A stretch of DNA of 64,000 bases from Patiria miniata. Lineage: Eukaryota; Echinodermata; Asteroidea; Valvatida; Asterinidae. This document shows, piece by piece, positions 46,931-57,030 of this stretch. Below the pieces are notes generated by a model. The model was not told where the DNA came from, searched no databases, and saw only the letters and a list, made by a program, of their open reading frames with translations. Location of the stretch: contig NW_024037063.1 of NCBI RefSeq assembly GCF_015706575.1, forward strand, positions 19,654,927 to 19,718,926, in the 5' to 3' direction. Each line of letters starts with the position of its first letter. Position 1 is the first letter of the stretch. A program made the position numbers and the translations under genes.

Positions 46931-47149
46931 TATTTGTTTTATACAATTACTGACATATAGAAATCCTTGTCATTTGATATATTTGAATTTTTATTTCAAT
47001 ACAAAATTGGTGGAAAATGTATTTCTCTCTCCACGAAAATGTTTGAACCCAACTCTTTAGCGCTGGCTCTTTGGAACAATACGCGCTACGTGTAACGCTG
47101 AACGCGCACACCAGCATGCATTTTGCACGCCAATACCGCATCATGGGCA

Positions 47150-47665
47150 AAGGCGTAGCCAGTGGGGGGGTTGGGGTTGGCAGGGGGGGGGGGGGGGGGG
47201 GTAAGGAGGGGGGGGGGGGTAAGGGGGGTTTACCCCCCCCCAATATTTTGTAAAGACTGCCATTTTCCATTCAAATGCCCTTTTTTCAACGGGCTTAACT
47301 CCCCCCCCCCAATAATTTGTAAAGAGTGTCCTTTTTTTTACGAAGTGGCCTTTTTTTCTGAACAAGTGCCCTTTTCAGAAAAGAAGTGGTGCCCGTTTTT
47401 GTGGCATCTGCCGTTTTGGGTGCCTTTTTCAGAATTTTGCACATGTATCGCCCTGAAAAGCACCATACATTGGCCCTTTCTGTGCATAATTGTCGGTTTT
47501 GAACAGCGCCCCCATCGACAGATGGTCCTAGGCCCCCCCGCCCTTTTTGATTTTACGGAGGCCAAGTGTCCAAGTGTCTACATTTCACAACGGATGTGCA
47601 AGTGCCCTTTTCAAAAAATTTAACCCCCCCCCCCAATAAAAATGACCGTGCTACGCCCCTGATGG
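47150..47665. repeat. Low-complexity repeat with G- and C-tracts and mirrored ends
   Basis: It starts AGGCGTAGCCAGTGGGG and ends CCGTGCTACGCCCCTG, which are imperfect complements. Between are G-tracts (47164-47224) and C-tracts (47236, 47301, 47626) with the internal phrase AATA(AT)TTTGTAAAGA repeated. Its open frames are glycine/proline artefacts. Confidence 0.65.
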
Positions 47666-48049
47666 AACAAGAATGATCTTAACTGTATTTTCCATTCCCC
47701 ATGGGCGAATGGGACTTTTTGAGCCCCGGTGTGAATGGGAGCAATAACGAATGTCACGTGATGAGAGTTCCACCAATTGAATGACAAGAATCTGAATGTC
47801 AGTCATAATAATACTGCTTTTTGAAAAATATTGCTTAACAACTTATGTTGCAAGCAAAAACAGCTGAGCACTGCAATGTATAACGTTTTGGCACATTACC
47901 CAATTTTGCTCAGCCAATATTTTCTGTTCTTAGCAAAGTCTGTGCAAAAGTTCGAACTTAATAGTCCTATATGTTACCTGAATAGGACCCCGAATTCAGT
48001 GGTTGATGTTACTTTGTTAAGATTATGTAATTTGCTATCCAATCTAGTG

Positions 48050-48410
48050 GTAAGGGCGGATCCAGAACACAATTTTTTTTAGGGGGTTCAAAATTTGTTT
48101 TGGCCCCCCCCCCCTCAAAAAGAAAATTGTGTTCTGGATCCGCCCTTGCCACTAGAATGGTGGGTCAAAAAAGGGTAGAAATTTTTTTTTTTATTCTAGA
48201 TGCTCTTCGGTGCGATCTGAGGCAATTTCTGACCACTTTTACCAATTTTTTTTTGAGGAAAAGATGGTGGTGTACTCATTGCCTGCCTTTATTGCGACGT
48301 CACTTAAACAAATTTGGGTTCGTTTATTTTTTTTGGGGGGGGGGAGCATGGCCCTCTATGGTGTCTCTCCCCCCCCCCCCCCCCCCCCCCATCCGCCCTG
48401 GACTAGTGGT
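48050..48410. repeat. Dispersed repeat, related to 28.5-28.8 kb, with inverted left end
   Basis: GGGCGGATCCAGAACACAATTTT is mirrored within 60 bp by AAAATTGTGTTCTGGATCCGCCC. The right part shares ATCTGAGGCAATTTCTGACC with the intronic copy. A C-tract of over 20 bases ends it. Confidence 0.72.
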
Positions 48411-49399
48411 GGGAGAAATCGGATATTTTAAAATCTGGTTGTCCTACTGGTTTTTTTAAACCGAATAATGGTTATCCGATTTCACCGGAAGTTCCCATTC
48501 AGCTTGCAGTCATGCCAACAAAAAGTGACGAGTAGGGTACTGCATGCAATGCCCTCTCAATGATCGGGTACAGTTTGTACGCTTCAATGGCCACTGATTT
48601 AAAAATCTCTAACGATGAAGAATGGGTGGGAACTGTTTGATAAGTCAAATGTGCAGGAAATTCATATACCAAGAAGACCACTAGCAAGTGAATGCAGTTA
48701 CAATCTAGAGACTGGAGCAAACTGGGGGATATTCCAGGTTTGTTTTTAGCCTGCTTCACCAAATATTTTTTGAAGGTTGCTTTTAAATATCCAGTTTCCA
48801 AAATCGGAACCAAAATGGTGGAATTCAAGCCAAATCTTGAAAAGAATCCGGATTTATGTCCCACCACTAATCCAAACTACAAAAGCTGAGGAATTGATTG
48901 TCAGAAAACAACCCTCCATTCTTGTAAAATAGTTATTCTACATGCGCGAGGGCAATTCAAAGCAAAAGTGGACAAGGCTGAAAAGTGGGAAAATTATGAA
49001 ATTTTAAAGACTACAAACACCTCAAATGTGTTATCAAATTAAAGGAGGCATAGAGTGGTGTGTCAGTGGGATAGAGTAAGGTGAAGCTAGTTTTGGGGGC
49101 TAAAATAATTTTGGATTTTAGCCAGTCACTTTGGCATCTTGTTTATTGGGGTAGTCCAGCCAGTATGAAGACTCATTTACAACAAGAAAGAAGGTTCAAC
49201 CCCCCCCCCCCCAAACAAAGTATTCCTTGTAGCCATTAAACTCTTGATAAAAAGCTGCAGTGGTTTCGATCAGGTATGGTTTCGCCCTATCAGATCTTCT
49301 GTTACTCTAAGTAAGTAATCATGCTAATTCTCGTCACTCCTCCCCATTCGCCTCCATCTTCTTGTCTCCTCACCCATCTCCTCCTCATCCTCTCCGCAG
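48411..49399. other. Intergenic, ending in a strong polypyrimidine tract
   Basis: Nothing is recognised until about 49.33 kb. From there a 65-bp C/T-rich run with CTCTCCGCAG forms the best splice acceptor outside the two named genes. Confidence 0.4.
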
Positions 49400-49549
49400 T
49401 TTGTCTTCGAGCCATCTTGCATCACCTCTGTCTCTCTAACCTTCTCAAGAGTCGCTGGCACGTGCGTAAATGGCCCATCTGTGTTCCAGGACGCCAGCTT
49501 TCCCACTCGACCCATTATACCCCCGGAGCAGAAGAGAGAGTAAAAAAAG
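49400..49549 (+). CDS. Candidate exon of an unidentified gene
   Basis: The 150 bp are bounded by CATCCTCTCCGCAG and GTAAGT. In phase 0 they encode 47 residues (starting FVFEPSCITSVSLTF, ending FPTRPIIPPEQKRE) and a TAA at 49541-49543, which would make this a terminal coding exon; an AATAAA lies near 50.10 kb. In phase 1 the whole 150 bp stay open and symmetrical. The phase-0 peptide looks more protein-like, but I recognise no family and found no partner exon. Confidence 0.35.
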
Positions 49550-50685
49550 GTAAGTTGCCTCACAGCGTCTTTGAACATCTCATCTCACTGGAGTGTATCT
49601 CTAGGAAAAGAAGTTGTTTTTCAATCTCTCAAGTTCACTCCTAGCTAGTTATTTTTCGGAGATACATTGTATATATTTGCCTGTTCAGTGAAATCCTACC
49701 TCCTGATAAAGGCAAGGTGTAACACAGGAGGACCGGAAATGAAAATGTTTGAACTCGGTCTGGAACTGACATTGCGACGCCCTTCAAGAACCTCTCTGAG
49801 AATCTCCCTGGTGTATATTACTTCTTGAACAAAAATGGTTTAGGCCTCAGTGCTTTTGATGTTAACTTCCTCCCTGCCAGGTCACTGTCAGCTACACGAC
49901 CTCTTTTGTCAATTTCAAGTGATCTTTATATTGCAGTCTCTGATGTTATTTAGCCGGTTGTTCTACTTTTGGCTGCCTATAAACGTGGTGCTTTAAGAAT
50001 TGCCCTTTTTGGCGAGGAGAGCTTCTGTCAAATTTTAACAGTTTGAAGTGGTCAGTGAAGGAATGCTTCAATACACTGTAGATATCTCAACTCAAAGACG
50101 AAATAAAATCGCGCCATTTAAACACACACAGGGCATCCTTATTCAATCATGACAACAGTATTTTGACAAGCTTTCAGGCGCCACTGGTGTTATGCATGTA
50201 TTGTTACAGTCTTGTTACAACTTTGCCAACTTGTGTGAGAGTTAGCTTGTCTAACCTAAGAAACGATGAACAAATCAGATACTGTATTACTATCTTTGTC
50301 AGGTTTCGTCAAAATATTTGGAACTTCCATCATGAGTCGATGTTTGATTTCTGATGCATTGATAAATCATGTTAAGTTTATTGATTCTTGTTTACACATG
50401 CAGCCTGTTATGACATCTTGCAAGTTTCAAGATACATTTTTATATCTGTGTTGATAATAAGTGATGTTAAGTAATTCAGACAAATTATTACACAATATGC
50501 TGTTAATATTGCTCCGCTTTTACATCTTTTATGGTAAATATCTATCGAGATATATAATTTGTTTTCGCAGACGAGTTTCCTGGTGTATAATATTCTGATT
50601 ATAAAGCACTTGGCCATAACAAGAATGCAGCTTTCTTCAAAGTACTTGTTTAAGCAAGCCCCAGTATAATATGTTCGATGCGGAT
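49550..50685. other. AT-rich stretch, possibly 3'UTR of the candidate exon's gene
   Basis: An AATAAA is present near 50102. No coding support was seen after that. Confidence 0.3.
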
Positions 50686-51035
50686 GAGACACACCGGTGT
50701 CATATGAAACTTAAACTCCTATAAAATCTGGTATCTTTTTATGGACTCTATAACCATCGCTAGTCACCTGTCACTGTCCTAATTATCTTCACATAATCAT
50801 GCGCAATACAACCCATAGGTCCTTTTTTCATAGTCCAAATTTCACCATTACATGCACCTGCAGTTCAAAATACTCTCCTTTACTTAGTGTAAAAAGGAAT
50901 GCCGGCAGGTGATCACACACATGAGGCCTCTTCAATGGCGAAAGCAGTGCGCCAGCTATTGTGCAAAGGAACTGCCCCATGACGGATTATCTGTACAGTA
51001 GGTAGCACAATGCTTTCGCCATTGAAGGGGGCCTT
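50686..51035. repeat. Diverged copy of the 3.0-kb repeat family
   Basis: TCTTCAATGGCGAAAGCAGT, GCTATTGTGCAAAGGAACTG and CCCCATGACGGATTATCT match the block at 3.33-3.40 kb, with a mirrored GCGAAAGCATTG/GCCATTGAAG part at 51.0 kb. Confidence 0.62.
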
Positions 51036-53187
51036 CGTGATAAAAGTGACAGCGTGCCTGGATTGGTCTAGTGAGGTAGCGCGCAGGTCTTTCTCACGTA
51101 ATCGTTGCTCCTAAAACCTAAGAATGTAGGCGACATAATGTGAGCGAGATACCAATAATAGTGATGTGGTTGCGGTGGCTGTCGGATCAGTTTTTACCAA
51201 GAGGTTCAAACTTTTCTGATAAAAGTGCGTATAACAAGCAGATCGAGCAAAATGAAATGAAATCTAGTGCCTACAATCATCAGACGAAATCTCGCTCTGC
51301 GGTATATATCCGATGCAAGCCCATACTAAATCTGTTCCGTAGTTTCTGATTTATTTACAATTATTTGACTTGTCATTATAATCATGCTCAATGTACAGGT
51401 TTACTCAATTTACCAGTTTATGCAACGATTATACTCAAATAACTGATTGGTTAGAGTATTAGTATGTCATTTTAATCTGGTTTTACGGTATTTAACATAC
51501 TATCTTTATTATTTTTTTACATCTACATATCACACTATTACTGAATTTGTTTTCATTATGTAGCCCCATGTCCCAAAACTATGTCGATATAATTATATCA
51601 AAGGTATTTGTGTAAACTATTTGATTTATAGACTATTTTAATTAAGGTTGTACAAGTTTCCATTTATAAAGAATAGCGTTTCGCAATCTGAAATATACTG
51701 GCATGCACGGTTGACACAGTTGGCACAGTATGCATGCATATTGTTATTCACAGAACGTATCCTATCAGACAACATTTGGTTTAAATCACCGTCTATTAAT
51801 TAATAAACGGATAATATTTTTTTTAAATACATTATTACTTGTGAAATACTCAAAATAAATCCGTCCTTTTCATATCGCCACTTCAAACATTAATTACAAC
51901 TAAGAAGTTTACTCTACCTCATATACACACAGAAATTGACTGCGGCTCGTCAGAAAAATGAAACCTTGAATATTTGAAACCATTCTAAGGGTAACACAAC
52001 ACTTCTACATGACATGTCATGTGGTAATCCCTTATTAACATTGCTTTAATGTTTAAACAGTGATCATAGTTTTTGCTGTTTTAAAAGGCTCAGTATCACA
52101 GAGCGACGCGCAGCGGTAGCAGTAGTGTTTCGGGGGAAACACTATTATTCATAATTTTCTGTTTGGCTCTTAGAGGAAAATAGATAGAACTATTGGTGGC
52201 GATACGCCAGAGTTGATGTAACTGATAAACTTGTCATGTCATACCTGTTACCACATGGCTTTCGCTTTTCTAATTTAATTTACAAAGATAGGCGTCATTT
52301 TTCAAATTAAAGAAAATATTTAATTTGCTATACACTACTTATACTTAGTTATTTGTGATTAACCAGTGCCAAGTCCAACGCCTGTCATCTGATCGCAATA
52401 CAATGTATAACATTCACGATCACTTTATTGTTTAAATGGTTTCTTGGTTTGCAATTCAAATACTCACGGTTTGGGCTGTTCGACCCAATCGCATAATAAT
52501 TTCCAGTGAGAAATGACTAAACACTTGAATCAACTGCCAATTATAATGTGTTTCATCCAAGTTTGAGCTTAATGCGCTTGAAGATGTTTTAGCTTAGCTT
52601 AAAGAAGAATTGTCATGCTGCATACCACCAAATGTTGACTGTATTATTACATAACAGTCGACAGGTGAATGCAGATTTGAATTTGCAAAGAAATACCACA
52701 CAATGGTACGACCAAAAGAAACATGCAGGTGAAGTATGCAGGTGAAGCATGCGTGCACATCTGCCGCCTACAAAGTGCTGTGCCAGGTACGAGAGCTATG
52801 ACAAAGTTGTTAGTATAAGACGAACCAATGGTCAAAAAGGAATGGTTTCTTTGGGTGTAAATTTACCTCGCATTGTAAATCGAAGTAAATCCACACGTAA
52901 ACATCAGGAGAGCAAAAATGATTCGAACAATTTAGACAACTCATACAATATTAAGTCGTATACATATGTATTGTACCATCAAAACGGCTTTGATGCATTG
53001 GGTTTAAGAATGTACTTTTGTAAATCTAAGAACAGTTCTCAATTGACCCTCTCGAACTAATGGTGAACTTTTGGACCATTGTAGAATCGTCAATGGAAGT
53101 GTTCATAAAGTCAATGGCTTCAACTTATCCTTGTACAGTTTCAAAGTGTAGCGAGCAATGTTTGGAGTTGGTATTGTCTGGGTCTTC
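51036..53187. other. AT-rich intergenic DNA and probable 3'UTR of the SMP gene
   Basis: It has no recognisable gene or repeat family. The part below 53187 would be the SMP 3'UTR. The nearest minus-strand polyadenylation signal I see is TTTATT at 52424-52429 (AATAAA on the minus strand). Confidence 0.4.
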
Positions 53188-54438
53188 TTATCGGCTATCT
53201 TTCTTTTCTGGGTCCCTTTTCGCTGCCACGAGGTGACGGAAAGGGCCCCGAAAGAATCCAGTACGCTTGTCTCCGTCTACAAAGCTAGTGCTGAGCGGGT
53301 CGTCTGGTCCGTGTAGGAAACCGCGCTTGTCTGTGAAGCCTGCCGAGAGAGGATCGTAGGCGCCACCCTTACCGAACCGCTTGTCTGTGAAGCCTGCTGA
53401 TAGTGGATCATAAGCCCCACCTTTTCCAAAACGCTTGTCTGTGAAGCCTGCAGAAAGGGGATCGTAGGCGCCGCCCTTTCCGAACCTCTTCTCTGTGAAG
53501 CCTGCAGAAAGGGGATCGTAGGCGCCGCCCATGCCGAAACGCTTATCTGTGAAGCCTGCTGAAAGAGGATCGTAGGCGCCACCCTTTCCAAATCGCTTGT
53601 CTGTGAATCCTGCAGAAAGGGGATCGTAGGCGCCGCCCATGCCGAAACGCTTATCTGTGAAGCCTGCTGAAAGAGGATCGTAGGCGCCACCCTTTCCAAA
53701 TCGCTTGTCTGTGAAGCCTGCAGAAAGGGGGTCATAGGCACCGCCCATGCCGAAACGCTTTCGTTTGTCAGTGAAGCCTGCGGAAAGGGGGTCATAGGCA
53801 CCACCCATTCCGAAACGCTTATCTGTGAAGCCCGCTGATAGAGGATCGTAGGCGCCGCCCTTTCCAAACCTCTTATCTGTGAAGCCCGCTGATAGAGGAT
53901 CGTAGGCACCGCCCTTTCCAAACCTCTTATCTGTGAAGCCTGCAGAAAGAGGATCGTAGGCGCCGCCCATGCCAAAACGCTTGTCCGTGAAGCCGGCAGA
54001 AAGGGGATCGTAGGCGCCACCCTTTCCAAACCGCTTGTCTGTGAAGCCTGCTGATAGTGGATCGTAGGCGCCACCCTTACCAAACCTCTTGTCTGTGAAG
54101 CCTGCTGATAGTGGATCATAAGCCCCACCTTTTCCAAACCGCTTGTCTGTGAAGCCTGCTGATAGTGGATCGTAGGCGCCACCCTTACCAAACCTCTTGT
54201 CTGTGAAGCCTGCTGATAGTGGATCATAAGCCCCACCTTTTCCAAACCGCTTGTCTGTGAAGCCAGCAGAAAGGGGATCGTAGGCGCCACCCATGCCGAA
54301 ACGCTTGTCTGTGAAGCCCGCTGATAGAGGATCGTAGGCACCACCCTTTCCAAACCGCTTGTCTTCGTCTGTTAACTCATCGTTTGTAAACTCTTCCAAG
54401 AACTTCTCGCCTTCTTTTTCTGCCACCTTCTCATGGCC
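53188..54438 (-). CDS. SMP: Starfish myorelaxant peptide (SMP) precursor, pedal peptide/orcokinin-type; peptide-bearing last exon
   Basis: The exon starts at 54438 after TTTATGTGTTACAG and runs 416 codons to a TAA. It begins with an acidic spacer of 28 residues (GHEKVAEKEGEKFLEEF ... DEDKR). Nineteen copies of the 16-mer FG(K/M)GGAYDPLSAGFTD follow, each cut by KR: 13 Lys-type, 6 Met-type, and one of the latter ends in TEKR. A doubled KRKR follows copy 11. The tail has GFLHGPDDPLSTSFVDGD-KR, a divergent relative, then TGFFRGPFRHLVAA-KR and DPEKKDSR. From memory FGMGGAYDPLSAGFTD is SMP of Patiria and the Lys form occurs in Asterias; these secreted peptides relax muscle. Prohormone convertases would cleave at KR. 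The signal peptide must come from an upstream exon that I could not find. Confidence 0.95.
   Translation of the reverse strand, partial: GHEKVAEKEGEKFLEEFTNDELTDEDKRFGKGGAYDPLSAGFTDKRFGMGGAYDPLSAGFTDKRFGKGGAYDPLSAGFTDKRFGKGGAYDPLSAGFTDKRFGKGGAYDPLSAGFTDKRFGKGGAYDPLSAGFTDKRFGKGGAYDPLSAGFTDKRFGMGGAYDPLSAGFTDKRFGKGGAYDPLSAGFTDKRFGKGGAYDPLSAGFTDKRFGMGGAYDPLSAGFTDKRKRFGMGGAYDPLSAGFTDKRFGKGGAYDPLSAGFTDKRFGMGGAYDPLSAGFTDKRFGKGGAYDPLSAGFTDKRFGMGGAYDPLSAGFTEKRFGKGGAYDPLSAGFTDKRFGKGGAYDPLSAGFTDKRFGKGGAYDPLSAGFTDKRGFLHGPDDPLSTSFVDGDKRTGFFRGPFRHLVAAKRDPEKKDSR
53323..54354 (-). repeat. SMP: 54-bp coding tandem array with 108-bp higher-order units
   Basis: Nineteen 54-bp units (one 60 bp, with the extra KR) code for the peptide-plus-KR. 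Synonymous variants mark blocks: a K-M pair repeats at exactly 108 bp between 53538 and 53753, and a pair of two K-type units repeats at 108 bp between about 54044 and 54259. Protein sequence is far more uniform than expected from the third-base variation. Confidence 0.9.
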
Positions 54439-55022
54439 CTGTAACACATAAAGACAAAATATACTTGTAAACCGTTGTACACTTACATACAGGCTCTGAA
54501 GATGGAACGTCACTTCCACAATACTACGAAAAATCATAGTGATTTGTGTGTGTTCCTGTGTAATTCTGATCTTGAGGGTATACTGTGAGAAAAACGCTGT
54601 AAAGTTCAAGCAGCAGCTGTTGTTTATCAAGTAGATCACTTCAGTGGTACGCCATAATATTTGTTGGTATGCAAAACGGTTACAGAGGTAGTTTGTCTCA
54701 CATCTCGACTGGTTCCCGCTCTTTCCTTTCAAAGCTCAGCATTAAAAGGGGAACCGGAACCTGCCCATCCGACCTTTCTTTTTGTACACGGATGAGCAGC
54801 GAGACGAACTAGCGAAAGTTACTGAATCCACTTTAAACACCATGTTTATTTTACCTTGAAATCGAAGGTAGGTTTTTTGGCAACGAGCGTGGTAACTGAA
54901 CCACAGTGTAAACCAAGGTCGGTCACCATGCGTGACTTGTTTAATTATTTTATGTGTCGAGATTATTCCAGCTATGTAGAAGGGTCGCCCGATAGATTTT
55001 GTGAATAGATGTGTGATTTTCA
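54439..55022. other. Intron upstream of the SMP peptide exon
   Basis: On the minus strand the acceptor sequence TTTGTCTTTATGTGTTACAG ends it. The open frame continuing to 54732 is read-through: it has no secretory signal where one is required. No other element was recognised. Confidence 0.6.
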
Positions 55023-56935
55023 TTTTTCTATCAAGAAATCAGTGTGTAGCATGTTGATGCCAATGTTACCCGTAACTTTGCTTGGTACTTGTTGGCTGGC
55101 AGCGCGTGGACAGTCATACACGGCGATCTCAATTGAAATTGTACCGAGTACAAGACATTTTGAAATACTACTTATTTGGAGAAATGTGTATATAATCAGA
55201 AGATAGCTGATTAATCTGGTAATTTAAAGAAAATGTATAAAAGTAATGTAATATTTCCACGATGCAGTGGGCCTATGAGGCACCGTATAGGTACTACAAG
55301 TCGTAGGCCATGTGGGCGGGATATGCAGTCGTTAAGAACGTTCGTTTCTAATAAATACCAAAATGTTACGTTAGGGAGACATTGCCATAGACTTGTGCCC
55401 AAATAAAAACTGGTAAATCCTTCCCGTAAGTACCTCATTTCTAAATACTCCCCCGTCCACAGACTTTTCAGTTGTACTGTTCTTGACCTAAGAAATCGTT
55501 TTATTAAGCAACTTTCGGCACTAAAATGCGATCTAGAAATGGTAGTTAAATTTTCTTTAATGTGGAGACACTAAAATATCTCCCTAACGTTCAGTGTCTC
55601 CAAATGTCAAAGAATTTACGACAAAGTGCCTTGTACCGTTGAATAATTTGTCACGGACGCGTGGCTGCTAATAGTATAAGTCGGATTCGCAGGGGCAATG
55701 TCGCCCGAGTGCCCTCCACTTTCGGTGCTCTTTGACATTGTCACCGTTGAGGGGTACCTGCGCTCAGAATCCATACCATTCCGTAATTAAAAAATCTTGC
55801 CGGAAATCTTGCCGGGAGAGAGATGTGAATGTCATGTTTACCTAGTGCCAACTTTCGCTGTAATTATCGCTGTGTTTGCCCCGTGCCAAGTATCACCTTG
55901 ATTATCCACCCTTCCGATCAGCGGATCGTGACAAAAGCGTGGAGTATGTTTGTACCTGTGTCCATTTATTAGTAATTCGTATTCCGTGCGTTCGTTATAG
56001 GATTGGAGGTGTCTGGAAACCATAGAGTGAGATCATGTGATAGCTGTTTGTGACCTGACACCATGAAATGAGCTTAAAGTCGGTAATTGCCATTTTGCAG
56101 TACAGTGGGGCAAAAGTTTGAAGAGGTGGTCGATTTTTTTTCAGGTGAACCTCAATCTGTAAGAACTAATAAGTACCTGTCTCAAACTTCTTTTGTTCTG
56201 TCGAACATATTTAAAACCTATTTCATCCTATCTATTTTAAGTGGACTGTTCATTCAGTGTATCACAAACTTAACTGTATGGAGGATTTTTAAATGCCATT
56301 TTCTCAAGAACAAGGTTTACCACTTGAAGTAAGTTGGTGGTCTATATTTCCATTACTGAACTAAGTACCCCTGTGTTTATATACCATTGGAAAGCTCTCT
56401 GCAGAATCCAGATGATTATATGAATATTTCAATTCTATAAAATTCCGACTTTAAGCTCATTTTGTGATGGCAGCTCACATTTTGTTCTATTGAAAGTCAC
56501 TTTTAAGCACGAACTCCGTCGGAAGAGAGTATGATTCATTGCTTGATAGAAAGAGAGTGATTTGTTACATTATGCTGAAAATAAAACCATAGAATATTAT
56601 TTGAGGTAACAGAAGTTTGCATGTTAAGTAGACAGTTAATACCGAAGTAATGGGGCTAGAGTTTTAAGTTAAAATAATATGTATTTGTTTTGTTTTAATG
56701 ATACCTGAACACGTTTCATTTTCGTTTAATGATTGAAAAAGACAAAGTCCTTCGCAGGACCTGATCAACCTATGTTAATTAAAAAAATACCTACGTTCAA
56801 GTGAATAGTTGTAATTGTACTTTGGTTGGTATGTAAGTTTATACTATTCAAGTATTAAAGCAGTTGACGTCATCGTTATTATTGTGGTATTTTTTCAGAA
56901 GTACAATTCTAATCAATCCTATCGGATTTGACTCC
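55023..56935. other. Non-coding, nothing definite
   Basis: An imperfect inverted repeat is seen at 55.68-55.78 kb (GGATTCGCAGG... and ...CCTGCGCTCAGAATCC). It is otherwise AT-rich and repeat-poor. Confidence 0.4.
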
Positions 56936-57030
56936 ACCAGCCGACCCCAATAAGCTCAGTGGTCGAACTAGCGATTAAGGCATCTGCACGACGCAGGAGG
57001 TCGCGGGTTCGAGTCCAACCCGAGTCACCT
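56936..57030 (+). repeat. tRNA-like SINE head
   Basis: AAGCTCAGTGGTCGAACTAG and GGTCGCGGGTTCGAGTCC are laid out as at 30.95 kb, including the CCAGCCGACCCC flank. Extra bases in the D-arm and an unpaired T-arm make a working tRNA unlikely. Confidence 0.58.

Noticed and set aside
47162..47623. Glycine-rich 153-codon open frame
   Set aside because: It spans G- and C-tracts of a low-complexity repeat and has no domain, start context or splice support.
53277..54353. 358-codon open frame overlapping the SMP exon on the same strand
   Set aside because: It is the +1 shadow of the 54-bp array; a tandem repeat of length divisible by three keeps other frames open. It has no dibasic sites or family features.
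54439..54732. N-terminal extension of the SMP frame up to a Met
   Set aside because: A clear splice acceptor lies at the join, the upstream residues include no proper signal peptide, and a 48-bp intron from the internal GTAAGT would be too short.
55054..55155. Plus-strand frame starting MLMPMLPVTLLGTCWLAA, signal-peptide-like
   Set aside because: It is on the opposite strand to the SMP exon, has no donor in a useful phase and no coding continuation. Probably chance.
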